Notes under the pieces: generated by a model
The model's database searches: none
What the model was told of the DNA's origin: nothing
What the model saw: the letters and a program-made list of their open reading frames with translations, nothing else
In this document: positions 7,696 through 16,288 of the stretch, piece after piece
Layout: the number at the start of each line of letters is the position of its first letter
Position numbering within the stretch: position 1 is the first letter of the stretch
Made by a program: the position numbers and the translations under genes
Source: Acidobacteriota bacterium
Lineage (GTDB): Bacteria; Acidobacteriota; Terriglobia; Bryobacterales; Bryobacteraceae
NCBI GenBank assembly: GCA_016870915.1
Contig: VFZY01000032.1
Span: 1 to 41,641 of the forward strand
Reading direction: 5' to 3'
Length of the DNA stretch: 41,641 nucleotides

Positions 7696-9534
7696 TCAGT
7701 AGCTGAATGCAAAGTCGGTTCGGTTCACCAGGGCCCAGGCGAGGTCCTCGAGTGCCGCCGTGCGGGCCGCCGTGGTGGTGGCGCGGCCCAGGTGTCCGGC
7801 CGCCACCCGCCGCTCTTCGGCGGTGGGCGTGCGGGCGAGGAAGGCGAGGAAGAGTTCTTCGGTGGCGGCGCCGGGGTCCTGGAGGCGAAGGATGGCTCCC
7901 AGGACGGGCGAACTGGAGGCGCGGATGCGGTTCAGAACGAACGGGTCATTCATCAGGTAGAGCTGCTGGACGATGGAACTGGCCTGGGAACGTTCCAACG
8001 ATTCGCGGTCGCCACGGAGAAAGGAGTTCAGGAAGTTGGCCACGGCGCCGTTGGAGCGCGGTTCGGCGGTGTCCGGAAAATCGACGGCCCAGCGCATGGG
8101 CTCCGCCCACCCGCCGATGGGATAGGACGCCACGACGCCGGTGGCCTGCTGGATGGTGTCGTGGATCTCTTCGGCCTCCAGCCGGCGGGGGTAGTGGCGG
8201 GCGAAGAGGCCGGCGTCATCGGGACGCCAGGGCCCCTCATAGCCGGAACTCAGTTGATAGGCCGAGGACTGAACCAGGGTCCGGACGAAGCTCTTCAGTC
8301 CGAATCCGGAACGGGTGAGTTCGGCGGCGAGTTCCTCCAGGAGTTCGGGGTTGGCGGCCTGGAGGCGCCAGGGAGCCGGGGGCGGGTTCCTGGGGTCGAG
8401 GCGGGCCGGATCCAACTGATTCACCGGCTCCACCAGGCCGAGACTGAACAGTTGCTTCCAGACGCGATTGGCCAGGTTGCGGGCAAACATCGGATCGTCA
8501 ACGAGGTAGCCGGCGAAAGCGGCACGCCAGTTGGCGCCCGGGGACGGGGTCTGGCCCAGGCGGTAGCCGGGCATCACGGTGCGCAGTTCCGGGGATCCCA
8601 CGCGAGCCGGCCGGTTTCCGAAGTTGGTGTTCAGGTCATACGCCCCGGCCGGGGCATCCGAGATGTCCCAACTTTGGAAAGCTGGATTTGTCCGGTCATT
8701 GCTGACGAGCGTGTAGCGGATGCGTGAGAAGAAGGCCGCCATGCGCCAGGCTTCCATGCGCGTGGCGGAGCGTCCCCAGACGCTCAGGTCATCCATGCGG
8801 CGGCGGCCGTCGTGGCAGACAATGCAGTCGTAGTGGCCGATCCCGAGGAAGGTGCTGGCGGTTCGCGACAGCAGGTCATCGAACTTGTCCTGGTTGGGGC
8901 CGGTGGGTACGCGCGACCGTAAGATATAGTTGGTGCCGGCGCGATCCGTGTCGAACGTGCTTCCCTGCGCGGTGAGCACTTCGATGGCGATATCGCGCAG
9001 GGACTTTCCGGTGGCGAGGGCGGCGGTGATCCAGGTGTGGAAGGCGTTGCGGCCGTCGATCTGCGAGGACTGAGTGGAGGCAACGGCGGAGTTCTGGAGG
9101 AGATCGCCGAGCCAGAGGGTCCAGCGGGCGTCGAAATCGGGGGAGTAGATCAGCCGCTCGATGAGCCGGTCCCGTTTGGTGGCTCCCTGATCGGCGACGA
9201 ACTCCCGGATGGCCGCTGGGGAGGGCAGGTGGCCTGTGAGATCCAGGTGAATGCGGCGGACAAACTCCTCATCGGTGGTGAGGCGGGCGGCGGGGACGTT
9301 CAGGCGCTGGAGCCGGTCGAAAACAGCCCGGTCGATGAAATTGCGCCTTGGAATCGCCGAAGCGGGCACATTCCGGGAGGCAGCCGCGAATGCCGGTGAT
9401 TTTGCCATGCGGCCAGCCGCTTCCTCCACACGGCGCAGAGCGCGCGTGGGCGCTTCACGATCGCCATCGAAACGGCAGTCCGGCTGGCCGGCGAGCAGAC
9501 CGGCGGCGAGCACTCCCCACAAAGCCATCCTCAT
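7696..9534 (-). CDS. DUF1549/DUF1553 domain exported protein
   Basis: The 612-residue protein starts with a signal peptide (MRMALWGVLAAGLLAG). The DUF1549 half spans about residues 60-260: FIDRAVFDRLQRLNVPAA, DEEFVRRIHLDLTGHLPSP, FVADQGATKRDRLIERLI, then YDCIVCHDG, which holds a CxxCH haem-attachment-type motif. The DUF1553 half covers about residues 330-610 (FARNLANRVWKQLFSLGLV, SGFGLKSFVRTLVQSSAYQLS, LARTPTAEERRVAAGHL). These pairs are typical of Planctomycetes, Verrucomicrobia and Acidobacteria and are thought to act in periplasmic degradation of complex organic matter, though the reaction is undefined. GGAGG five bases before the ATG at 9534 fixes the start; a reading 48 bases longer lacks the signal peptide at its N-terminus. 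It is divergent from the sigma-factor operon. Confidence 0.9.
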   Translation of the reverse strand: MRMALWGVLAAGLLAGQPDCRFDGDREAPTRALRRVEEAAGRMAKSPAFAAASRNVPASAIPRRNFIDRAVFDRLQRLNVPAARLTTDEEFVRRIHLDLTGHLPSPAAIREFVADQGATKRDRLIERLIYSPDFDARWTLWLGDLLQNSAVASTQSSQIDGRNAFHTWITAALATGKSLRDIAIEVLTAQGSTFDTDRAGTNYILRSRVPTGPNQDKFDDLLSRTASTFLGIGHYDCIVCHDGRRRMDDLSVWGRSATRMEAWRMAAFFSRIRYTLVSNDRTNPAFQSWDISDAPAGAYDLNTNFGNRPARVGSPELRTVMPGYRLGQTPSPGANWRAAFAGYLVDDPMFARNLANRVWKQLFSLGLVEPVNQLDPARLDPRNPPPAPWRLQAANPELLEELAAELTRSGFGLKSFVRTLVQSSAYQLSSGYEGPWRPDDAGLFARHYPRRLEAEEIHDTIQQATGVVASYPIGGWAEPMRWAVDFPDTAEPRSNGAVANFLNSFLRGDRESLERSQASSIVQQLYLMNDPFVLNRIRASSSPVLGAILRLQDPGAATEELFLAFLARTPTAEERRVAAGHLGRATTTAARTAALEDLAWALVNRTDFAFSY

Positions 9535-9725
9535 GGTTCCTCCCCGAGTTTCGGCGTGCCTGTTCCACACCCGCACACCCAACGGAATTGCTGGTAAGAG
9601 TATAGCGGCCTTTTTTCCTTTTTTCGATAGTCCTCCTTACCTTTCTTCCCCCGGTGCGTCTATTCTGGGTGTTGGATGGGAACCCCCAAGCCGTGCGAGC
9701 ATACGCCATTCAGACGGCGGCCGGG

Positions 9726-10295
9726 ATGGACGAGTCAGATCTGATCCGGGCTGCCCAGAAGGGGGATCGGGACGCTTTTGAGCGTTTGATCCGTGGTTAC
9801 GACCAAAGTGTGCTCAGACTGGCATACAATCTGCTTCGGAACGAAGAAGACGCCGCCGATATCTACCAGGAAGCGTTCCTTCGGGTTCACAAGAACCTGA
9901 ACAGCTTCCGTTTCGACTGTTCGTTTCACACCTGGCTGTATCGCATTGTGACCAATCTATGTCTCGACCAGCTTCGAAAGAAGAAGGTTCGCCGGGAAGA
10001 ACCGTCGGTGGTGGAGACCTCGGACGGGACGCGGGACCGGCTGGACATGGTGCATGAGGAGAGGGCGGCGAGCGATCCGCAGCGCAACGTCCTTTCGGGC
10101 CAATTGCGGGACCGCATTCAGAACGTGCTGGGCAGCCTGACGGTGCGTGAGCGGATGGTTTTCGAAATGCGCCATTATCACGGGATGCGGCTGCGTGCCA
10201 TCGGCGAAATGCTGGGCACGACGGAAGAGGCTGCCAAGAATTGCCTGTTTCGCGCCACGCAGAAGATGCGGGTGGCGTTGGGAGATTTTGTATGA
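9726..10295 (+). CDS. ECF-type RNA polymerase sigma factor
   Basis: A 189-residue extracytoplasmic-function sigma-70 factor. Region 2 is clear: GDRDAFERLIRGYD, LRNEEDAADIYQEAFLRVHKNL and FHTWLYRIVTNLCLDQLRK. Region 4 follows after a short acidic linker: LTVRERMVFEMRHYHGMRLRAIGEML with TTEEAAKNCLFRATQKMR as the recognition helix. It would direct polymerase to a dedicated set of promoters when released by the anti-sigma factor encoded next. The ATG at 9726 is chosen because the family conservation begins there (DESDLIRAAQKGD); the frame opens earlier at a GTG (9654), with no conservation in the extra part. The stop codon overlaps the next start as ATGA. Confidence 0.93.
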   Translation: MDESDLIRAAQKGDRDAFERLIRGYDQSVLRLAYNLLRNEEDAADIYQEAFLRVHKNLNSFRFDCSFHTWLYRIVTNLCLDQLRKKKVRREEPSVVETSDGTRDRLDMVHEERAASDPQRNVLSGQLRDRIQNVLGSLTVRERMVFEMRHYHGMRLRAIGEMLGTTEEAAKNCLFRATQKMRVALGDFV

Positions 10296-11236
10296 GCCTT
10301 CGCGAGGGATCGAACATGAACTGCGAAGAAGCGCGCACGCAGCTTTCCCTGTATCTGTTGAGCGAGCTGGATTTCAGCCGGGAAGAGCTCCTGGAACAGC
10401 ATCTGGACGGGTGTCCGGCCTGCCGTGAGGAGTTGGCCCGGGAGAAAGCTTTGAACGCGCTGCTGCAGACGGAAGATGCGCGCTTGGAAGTGCCGGCCGG
10501 ATTGCTCAGCCGGTGCCGCGCGGATTTCGCGGCACAGCTTGCGCCGGGGGCGCCCGAGGCCGGAAACGCTTTTGTTCGCTGGTGGAACCGGCTGGGCGAC
10601 ATCGTGATTCCGCCGGCGGCGCTGTTCAAGGCGGCGGGTGTGGCGGCGCTGGTGGCGGCGGGATTCTTCGCGGGCCGTTCGCAGCAGAGATTTTCCGAAC
10701 CGCCGGGCTGGACCGCCGCGCGGGTGAAGTCGGTGGAAGCGGCGGGGGACGGGCAGATTCGCGTGGTGCTGGATGAGACCCGCCAGCGCGAGGTATCGGG
10801 TGCGCCGGAAGAGGAGCAGATTCAGCGGTTGCTTCTGGCGGCGGTGAAGGATCCGACGGATCCGGGTTTGCGTGTGGAGTCCGTGCAGATGCTGCGCGGC
10901 CGGAGCGAGTCTTCGGAAGTGCGCCAGGCGTTGATCCATGCGCTTGAGAACGACGAGAACGACGGCGTGCGGCTGAAAGCGATTGAGGGCCTGAACCGGT
11001 TCGCCCGCGAGTTGGATACGCGGCGGGCGCTGACGAGGGTGCTGCTCCGCGACGCCAACCCTGGCATCCGGACGCAGGCGGTGGATCTGCTGATGCAGAA
11101 CATGGCGCCGGCGGGGCTGGAGCAGGAGACCGTGGGCGCGATGCAGGAAGTTCTGCTGCGCGAAGAGAACGGCTATATCCGGCTGCGGTGCCAGAAGGCG
11201 CTGGCTGAGATGAAGGCCTCGCCGGGGACCTTTTAG
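10292..11236 (+). CDS. Zinc-finger anti-sigma factor with HEAT-like periplasmic extension
   Basis: The 314-residue protein carries a zinc-binding anti-sigma (ZAS) motif near the N-terminus: Cys11, His37, Cys41 and Cys44 (NCEE, then QHLDGCPAC). A membrane segment follows at about residues 104-126 (IVIPPAALFKAAGVAALVAAGFF). The C-terminal 120 residues are helical repeats like HEAT units (VRLKAIEGLNRFARELDTRRAL, IRTQAVDLLMQN). The cytoplasmic half should hold the sigma factor; the outer half would be the sensor. Two starts are plausible: 10292 (ATGA overlap, GGAG seven bases before) and 10316 (GAGGG seven bases before, directly at MNCEE). The coupled start is listed. A HEAT-like sensor domain is unusual for this family. 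Confidence 0.88.
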   Translation: MSLREGSNMNCEEARTQLSLYLLSELDFSREELLEQHLDGCPACREELAREKALNALLQTEDARLEVPAGLLSRCRADFAAQLAPGAPEAGNAFVRWWNRLGDIVIPPAALFKAAGVAALVAAGFFAGRSQQRFSEPPGWTAARVKSVEAAGDGQIRVVLDETRQREVSGAPEEEQIQRLLLAAVKDPTDPGLRVESVQMLRGRSESSEVRQALIHALENDENDGVRLKAIEGLNRFARELDTRRALTRVLLRDANPGIRTQAVDLLMQNMAPAGLEQETVGAMQEVLLREENGYIRLRCQKALAEMKASPGTF

Positions 11237-11238
11237 CC

Positions 11239-12354
11239 ATGCGGCGCCTGGCTCTTCTCAGCCTGGCCGCCGCGGCAGCAAACCAACTCTTGAGTGGCCA
11301 GACTCCCCGCTCTGGGATGTTCCAGGAGGGCGGCTTCTGGGTGGAGACGGAAGCGGGCACGCTGACGGCTCCGCACAACGCCCGCTTGCGCATTGAGGTG
11401 CCTGGGCACTTGGTGGTGCGGGCGGGCACAGGCCCCGCGGTGACCTATCAATACGTGAAGCGGGTGCGGGGTGCAAGCGCCGAACGCGCGCGCCGGATGA
11501 TGGAGGCGGCGGCGCTTCGAGCGCACATTCAGCCGCATCTCGCCATTCTGACGGCGCCGGGGTTCGACGAGAGGCTGACGGCCGAACTGCGGATCTACCT
11601 GCCGGCTCCCGTGGCGGCGGTCAGTCTGTTCAGCGAGGCGGGGGATATTGACGCCCGGGGGCTTCGGGCGGCGGTGGAAGCCCGGACGCTGGGCGGGATG
11701 ATCGAGCTGGATCGAATCGAGGGGGCGGCGGAGGCCCGGACGGCGGGCGGGGAGATCCGGATGGGGGCGATAGACGGCGCGCTGCGAGCATTCTCCGGCG
11801 GCGGGACCATCCGGTTGAGGCGTGCCACGCGCGATGCGGAGTTCGAATCGGCGGGCGGCGAGATCTTTGTGCGCGAGGCGCTGGGGCGGGTGCGGGCGAA
11901 GACGGCGGGCGGCAACATCCACATTGATCATGCCGGGGCGACGGTGGAGGCGGACACGGGCAGCGGGTCGATTGTGGTGGGTTCGTCGGGTGGGGCGGAT
12001 TGCCAGACCGGTTCCGGGGCCATCCGGCTCAACAGCGTGCGCGGCGTGTTCCGGGCGCTCACCGGACTGGGGCAGGTGATGGCGGAGTTGGACGGCCCGG
12101 TGATTTCCGATTCATTTCTTGGCACCGGCGATGGTGACGTTGTTGTGTTTCTGCCGTCCAACCTTGCAGTCAGGGTGGAGGCGAGGAACCTGACGCCGGG
12201 ACGCGGACGGATCTCTTCGGAGTTCCCCGAGATCCAGGTGAAGGGAACCACGCCGGTGGTGGCCGCGGGCGCTTTGAATGGCGGCGGTCCACTGCTGAGA
12301 ATCGACGCCATGCGTGGCGTGATTCAGATCCGGCGCAAATCAAATTCCAGATGA
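11239..12354 (+). CDS. DUF4097-like exported beta-strand repeat protein
   Basis: The 371-residue product has a signal peptide (MRRLALLSLAAAAANQLLSG). The rest is a repetitive beta-rich domain of the DUF4097 (putative adhesin) type, with units such as GDIDARG, GGMIELDRIEG, GGEIRMGAIDG, GGNIHID and GSGAIRLNSVRG spaced about 18-20 residues apart, as in a right-handed beta-helix. It starts two bases after the anti-sigma stop codon. Its place in the sigma operon suggests an envelope-facing role, possibly an envelope-stress factor or a matrix component; the function is not established. It ends in KSNSR and its stop overlaps or abuts the next start. Confidence 0.8.
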   Translation: MRRLALLSLAAAAANQLLSGQTPRSGMFQEGGFWVETEAGTLTAPHNARLRIEVPGHLVVRAGTGPAVTYQYVKRVRGASAERARRMMEAAALRAHIQPHLAILTAPGFDERLTAELRIYLPAPVAAVSLFSEAGDIDARGLRAAVEARTLGGMIELDRIEGAAEARTAGGEIRMGAIDGALRAFSGGGTIRLRRATRDAEFESAGGEIFVREALGRVRAKTAGGNIHIDHAGATVEADTGSGSIVVGSSGGADCQTGSGAIRLNSVRGVFRALTGLGQVMAELDGPVISDSFLGTGDGDVVVFLPSNLAVRVEARNLTPGRGRISSEFPEIQVKGTTPVVAAGALNGGGPLLRIDAMRGVIQIRRKSNSR

Positions 12355-12362
12355 GGTTGATC

Positions 12363-13244
12363 ATGAGAACGATGCAGATGAGTCCGATGGCACGCAGAGC
12401 GTTGCTGGTGGCGGTGGCCGCCGCGTTGCCCGCCTTGGCGCAGCCCGCGCAGGCGCCGCCGCCTCCGGAGCCCCCGGAGCCGCCGCAGGTTCACATCCTG
12501 ACCTCGAGCGGAGGCAGCTTCCTGGGCGTGGGCGTGACGGAGATCACGGCGGAGCGGGCCAAAGCGCTCAGCCTGCGCGAGGAGCGGGGGGTTGAGATCA
12601 CCAAGGTGGATGACGACAGCCCGGCGTCCAAGGGTGGATTGAAGGCGGGTGACGTGGTGCTGGAATACAACGGCCAGCGCATTGAAGGCACCGACCAGTT
12701 TGTGCGCATGGTACGCGAGACGCCGGCCGGGCGTGAAGTGAAGATGACGGTATCGCGCGGGGGCCAGCCGCAGACGGTGGCCGTGAAGACGGCGCCCCGC
12801 ACATCGCGAACCTATGCGATGAACAAGACGTTCCCGGTGCGGGTGCCTGAGGTGAGGATCCCGGAGATCCGGATGCCGGAGATCGTGATTCCCGATATTC
12901 CGCGCGCGTCGATGTACTGGAGAAACGGTGTGCTGGGTGTTGAGGCTGAGAGTCTGGAGCCGCAGCTTGCTTCGTACTTCGGCGTTTCGGAAGGCGTGCT
13001 GGTGCGGTCGGTGAACAAGGACACGCCGGCCGAGAAGGCGGGGCTGAAGGCGGGTGATGTGATCCTGAAGGTGGATGACACCAAGGTGACGAGCCCGCGG
13101 GATGTGACGCGGATCATCCGTGACGGGAAGACGGGCAAACGGACGCTGGCCCTGGCCCTGATGCGCGACCGTAAGGAGACCTCCGTGAGTGTGACGATCG
13201 AGGATCCGGATACCAAGCCCAGAGGCCGAGTGGTTCGCCAGTAG
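12363..13244 (+). CDS. Exported tandem-PDZ protein
   Basis: The 293-residue protein has a signal peptide (RRALLVAVAAALPALAQ), a Pro-rich spacer and two PDZ domains. The first is at about residues 45-125 (GSFLGVGVTEITAERAK, then SPASKGGLKAGDVVLEYNGQRI). The second is at about 190-285 (GVLGVEAESLEPQLASYFG, TPAEKAGLKAGDVILKVDDTKV). No trypsin-like HtrA domain is present, so it is not DegP/DegS itself. It may bind misfolded envelope proteins or help regulated proteolysis, like the PDZ half of a sigmaE-type system. The linker repeats VPEVRIPEIRMPEIVIPDIP. ATG at 12363 follows GAGG by six bases; an alternative ATG at 12351 overlaps the previous stop as ATGA but has no ribosome site. Confidence 0.85.
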   Translation: MRTMQMSPMARRALLVAVAAALPALAQPAQAPPPPEPPEPPQVHILTSSGGSFLGVGVTEITAERAKALSLREERGVEITKVDDDSPASKGGLKAGDVVLEYNGQRIEGTDQFVRMVRETPAGREVKMTVSRGGQPQTVAVKTAPRTSRTYAMNKTFPVRVPEVRIPEIRMPEIVIPDIPRASMYWRNGVLGVEAESLEPQLASYFGVSEGVLVRSVNKDTPAEKAGLKAGDVILKVDDTKVTSPRDVTRIIRDGKTGKRTLALALMRDRKETSVSVTIEDPDTKPRGRVVRQ

Positions 13245-13270
13245 CGGTTTCTCCAGTTGGTTCCTTCCTC

Positions 13271-13330
13271 ACGGCGCGGGGGGCGGGATTCCTGAGACGG
13301 AATCCTTCCCGCCGCGCCGTATTGTTGTTT
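13271..13330 (+). terminator. Intrinsic terminator of the sigma-factor operon
   Basis: A long hairpin has outer arms ACGGCGCGG (13271-13279) and CCGCGCCGT (13312-13320), inner arms ending GGATTCC / GGAATCC around a TGAGAC loop, and the T-rich tail attgttgttt (13321-13330). It closes the four-gene operon. Confidence 0.85.
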
Positions 13331-13354
13331 AGAGACCCTTTTGTGAGTGAAGCC

Positions 13355-13389
13355 CTACCTGATCGGGTAGGAACATCGTTTCCTACCTG
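13355..13389. promoter_or_regulatory. Candidate operator, three CTACC heptamers
   Basis: CTACCTGATCGGGTAG (13355-13370) is a 7-2-7 inverted repeat, CTACCTG with two bases between it and CGGGTAG. A third half-site CTACCTG lies at 13383-13389, and GGTAGGAA (13366-13373) pairs with TTCCTACC (13380-13387) as a second, overlapping palindrome. It sits 70-105 bp before the ATPase regulator start. The same palindrome recurs at 16967. Confidence 0.6.
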
Positions 13390-13459
13390 CCATTCCGCCC
13401 CTGCCTGCGAGATACTGAGCCCAGCCGGGTGCCAGCAAGGGCCCCGCCCAGAGGTGCAT

Positions 13460-16288
13460 GTGCCCAGTCCCAGCAGCCCTGAGCAGGCCGCGAAACAGCT
13501 TGAAATCATCCTGAAGCACCCGATCTTTGCGAGGTCTCCGAGAGTGGCCAGCCTTTTGCGGTACGTCGCGGGGCGCACGCTCGAGGGGAGTTCCGACCTC
13601 AAGGAGTATGTGATCGGGACCGAGGTATTCGGGCGCGACGCGAGTTACAATCCGCAAGACGACCCGACGGTCCGGATCATGGCCGGCCGGCTGCGGGCCA
13701 AGCTGGCGGAATACTATCACGGCCCCGGCCGCGAGGATGCGGTGCTGATTGAGTTGCCGCGGGGCGGCTACCAGACAACGTTCACGGTGCGCCGGGAGGC
13801 TGCGGCGGCGCCGGTGCGGATGGAGCGGCCGAGGGCCCTGGCTGTGGGACGTTCCGCCGAGGCCGGACGCCTGGCGGCGATTTATCAGGACGTCCTGCGA
13901 GGCGCGGGTTACGTGGTCTGTATTGCCGCTGAAGCCGGCATGGGCAAGACAACGTTCGCCGAGGAGTTTCTCGCCGGGATCGCCGGCGCCGATGTGTTGA
14001 TCGCGCGAGGACGATGCTCCGAGCGGCTGGCTGAAGCGGCGGCGTTCGGCCCGGTGCTTGAGGCGTTGGACGAACTGCGCCGAGGGAGCCCGGATGCAGC
14101 TCAACTGATGGAGGAACTGGCTCCCAGTTGGCACGATCAACTGGTTCCGCGGGGGGGCGGCGGGTTGCGCACGCCATCCTATGAAAGGACGCGGCGGGAG
14201 TTCGCGACGTTCCTGGAGGGCCTGGCGGCGCGGCGGCCCGTGGTGCTGCTGTTCGATGACATGCATTGGGCGGATGCATCAACGTGCGATCTGCTGGCTC
14301 ACCTGAGCCAGCGCCTGAAGAGCATGCGGCTGCTGATTGTGGCCACGTTTCGCTCTGGCGCCCTGCAGGCCCCGGGGCAGCCTTTCCTTCCGGTGAAGCT
14401 GAGGCTGGAACGCGAGGGATTGAGCCGCGAGATCGTGTTGCCGCTGCTGGCCGCGGGCGACGTGGTGCAGTTCATCGATTTGCGGTTTCCCGAGAATTTC
14501 TTTCCGCCGGAGTTTTCCGCCATCGTTTGGGAGCGCACGGAAGGCCACCCGCTCTTCCTGAGTGACCTGTTGCGGTTTCTGGAGGACACGCAGGCGGTGG
14601 CGCGCGATGGGCGCGGCTGGCGTCTGGTTCGTGGTACGGGTGAGGTGCGCCGGCGGATCCCCACCGGCACGCAGGCCATGATCACTGCCAAGTTGAGTCA
14701 TCTGGATGAGCAGGATCAGGCCATCCTGCTGCGGGCGGCGGTGCAGGGGCTGGTCTTCGATTCAGCCGTTGTGGCGGAGGCTCTGCAACTCGACCCGGCG
14801 CTGGTGGAGGAGCGGCTCCGCAGGCTGGAGGAGGTCCATCGTTTGATCACGATGGTGGAGGAACAGGAACGCCCGGGGTTGACGCTATCGGTGCGGTACC
14901 GCTTCACTCATGTGCTGTACCAGAATTCGCTGTATCAATCGCTGACCCCGACGCGCCGCGCGGTTGAGAGCCTTCAGGTGGCGAGTGCGCTGGCTCGCGC
15001 GGCCGGGGAGACGGCCGGCGGCATGGCGGCCGAACTGGCACTGCTCTACGAAACGGGCCGGGACGCGGTGAAGGCCTCGCAGCACTTTCTGCAAGCGGCC
15101 CGCAATGCGGCCCGTGTGTTTGCTTATCCCGAGACCGCGCTGCTGTGTGAACGCGGGCAGCGAAGCCTTCTGGCGCTTCCCGCTTCGCGGCAGCGCGACG
15201 AGCAGGAGTTGATGTTCGCGTTGACCATGGGGATGGCACTGATGTCGACCCGGGGATTTGCCGCTCCCGAAGTGGAGACCACCTATCGAAGGGCGCGCGA
15301 ACTTTGCCTTGGGCTGCATGAGACCCGCCGGTTGATCACGGTGTTATGGGCTCTGCACACCGGCCAGACCAATGCCGGCAACCTGACGGAGTCGTTGAAG
15401 CTGGCTCTGGAGATGCAGGAAGCGGCCACCGAAATGGGCACGGTGGACGGGCTGGTCCAATCGCTGCACGCCACAGGCACCACACTGGCATTCATGGGCC
15501 GGCTGACTGAGGCGCGGAAGCCGCTGGAGCGCATCCTGGAGGTGGCTCCTCCCAGCCGCCACGAGTTCCGGCCGGCCATCTATGTGCTGGATCCGATGGT
15601 CACATCGCTCAGCATGCTGGGCCGGACGCAGACCCTGATGGGCGACTACGAAGCCGGCATGGCGACGGCTCGCGCGGCGCTTGACCTGGCCACTCGGCTG
15701 GGCCACCCGCACAGCCAGGCCTACGCGGTGTTCTGGATCGGCTGGATTCTGCAGACGCGCGGCGATTGGCAGGGTGCGTTGCCGCATCTTGAGACCGCGA
15801 TGGGCATGGGACGGGCGCAGGGCATGCCGTCGATTGTGGAATGGGGGCGGGTGGTGCATGGGTCGGCGCTGGCGCATCTGGGCCGACTGGAGGAAGGGAT
15901 CGCGGCGATACGGCTCAGCATTGAGCGGCAGGACATGTTGGGCGCCCGGCTGGAGCGGCCCTACTGCCTGGTTTTGCTGGCCGATGCCTTGCTGGCCGCC
16001 GGCCAGACCGGGGAGGCCTTGCGCCATTGCGTCCGGGCTGTGGAACTTGGGGAGGCGACGGGCGCCCGGAGCTTTGAAGCGGAAGCGCACCGTTTGCGCG
16101 CCGAGGCGCTGCTGGCCGAGGACAACCGCCTGGAAGGCGAGCGGGCCATTGTGCTGGCGATGGAACTGGCCAGGGCCCAGGGATGCCGCCTGCTGGAAGA
16201 CCGGGTCGCGCGCAGTGTGGAGCGCACCTTCCGCGGCGTTGGGATGCTGGAACGGCGGCACCGTTCAGCGCAGCAGTCCCTGACGTAG
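13460..16288 (+). CDS. ATPase/TPR regulator with acidobacterial winged-helix-like N-terminus
   Basis: A 942-residue regulator. Residues 1-110 match a winged-helix-like domain common in acidobacterial signalling proteins (RSPRVASLLRYVAGRTLEG, LKEYVIGTEVFGRDASYNPQDDPTVRI, LRAKLAEYY, ELPRGGYQTTF). An AAA-type NTPase follows, with Walker A EAGMGKTTF near residue 160 and Walker B VVLLFDDMHWAD near 260. The C-terminal 500 residues are TPR-like (MSTRGFAAPEVETTYRRA, LHATGTTLAFMGRLTEA). The layout recalls MalT/LAL regulators, but the DNA-binding part is at the front. The start is GTG at 13460, with GAGG six bases before it; the earlier TTG at 13322 lies in the terminator of the preceding operon. Its 3' end overlaps the convergent response regulator by 24 bp. 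Its ligand is unknown. Confidence 0.85.
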   Translation: MPSPSSPEQAAKQLEIILKHPIFARSPRVASLLRYVAGRTLEGSSDLKEYVIGTEVFGRDASYNPQDDPTVRIMAGRLRAKLAEYYHGPGREDAVLIELPRGGYQTTFTVRREAAAAPVRMERPRALAVGRSAEAGRLAAIYQDVLRGAGYVVCIAAEAGMGKTTFAEEFLAGIAGADVLIARGRCSERLAEAAAFGPVLEALDELRRGSPDAAQLMEELAPSWHDQLVPRGGGGLRTPSYERTRREFATFLEGLAARRPVVLLFDDMHWADASTCDLLAHLSQRLKSMRLLIVATFRSGALQAPGQPFLPVKLRLEREGLSREIVLPLLAAGDVVQFIDLRFPENFFPPEFSAIVWERTEGHPLFLSDLLRFLEDTQAVARDGRGWRLVRGTGEVRRRIPTGTQAMITAKLSHLDEQDQAILLRAAVQGLVFDSAVVAEALQLDPALVEERLRRLEEVHRLITMVEEQERPGLTLSVRYRFTHVLYQNSLYQSLTPTRRAVESLQVASALARAAGETAGGMAAELALLYETGRDAVKASQHFLQAARNAARVFAYPETALLCERGQRSLLALPASRQRDEQELMFALTMGMALMSTRGFAAPEVETTYRRARELCLGLHETRRLITVLWALHTGQTNAGNLTESLKLALEMQEAATEMGTVDGLVQSLHATGTTLAFMGRLTEARKPLERILEVAPPSRHEFRPAIYVLDPMVTSLSMLGRTQTLMGDYEAGMATARAALDLATRLGHPHSQAYAVFWIGWILQTRGDWQGALPHLETAMGMGRAQGMPSIVEWGRVVHGSALAHLGRLEEGIAAIRLSIERQDMLGARLERPYCLVLLADALLAAGQTGEALRHCVRAVELGEATGARSFEAEAHRLRAEALLAEDNRLEGERAIVLAMELARAQGCRLLEDRVARSVERTFRGVGMLERRHRSAQQSLT

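Noticed and set aside
9535-9725. ECF-type promoter before the sigma factor gene
   Set aside because: A GGAACC-like stretch and several T/A-rich boxes are visible, but the spacing and second box do not give a convincing match.
13322-13459. Start of the ATPase regulator at TTG 13322
   Set aside because: It lies within the terminator tail and operator region; the domain and ribosome site begin at GTG 13460.
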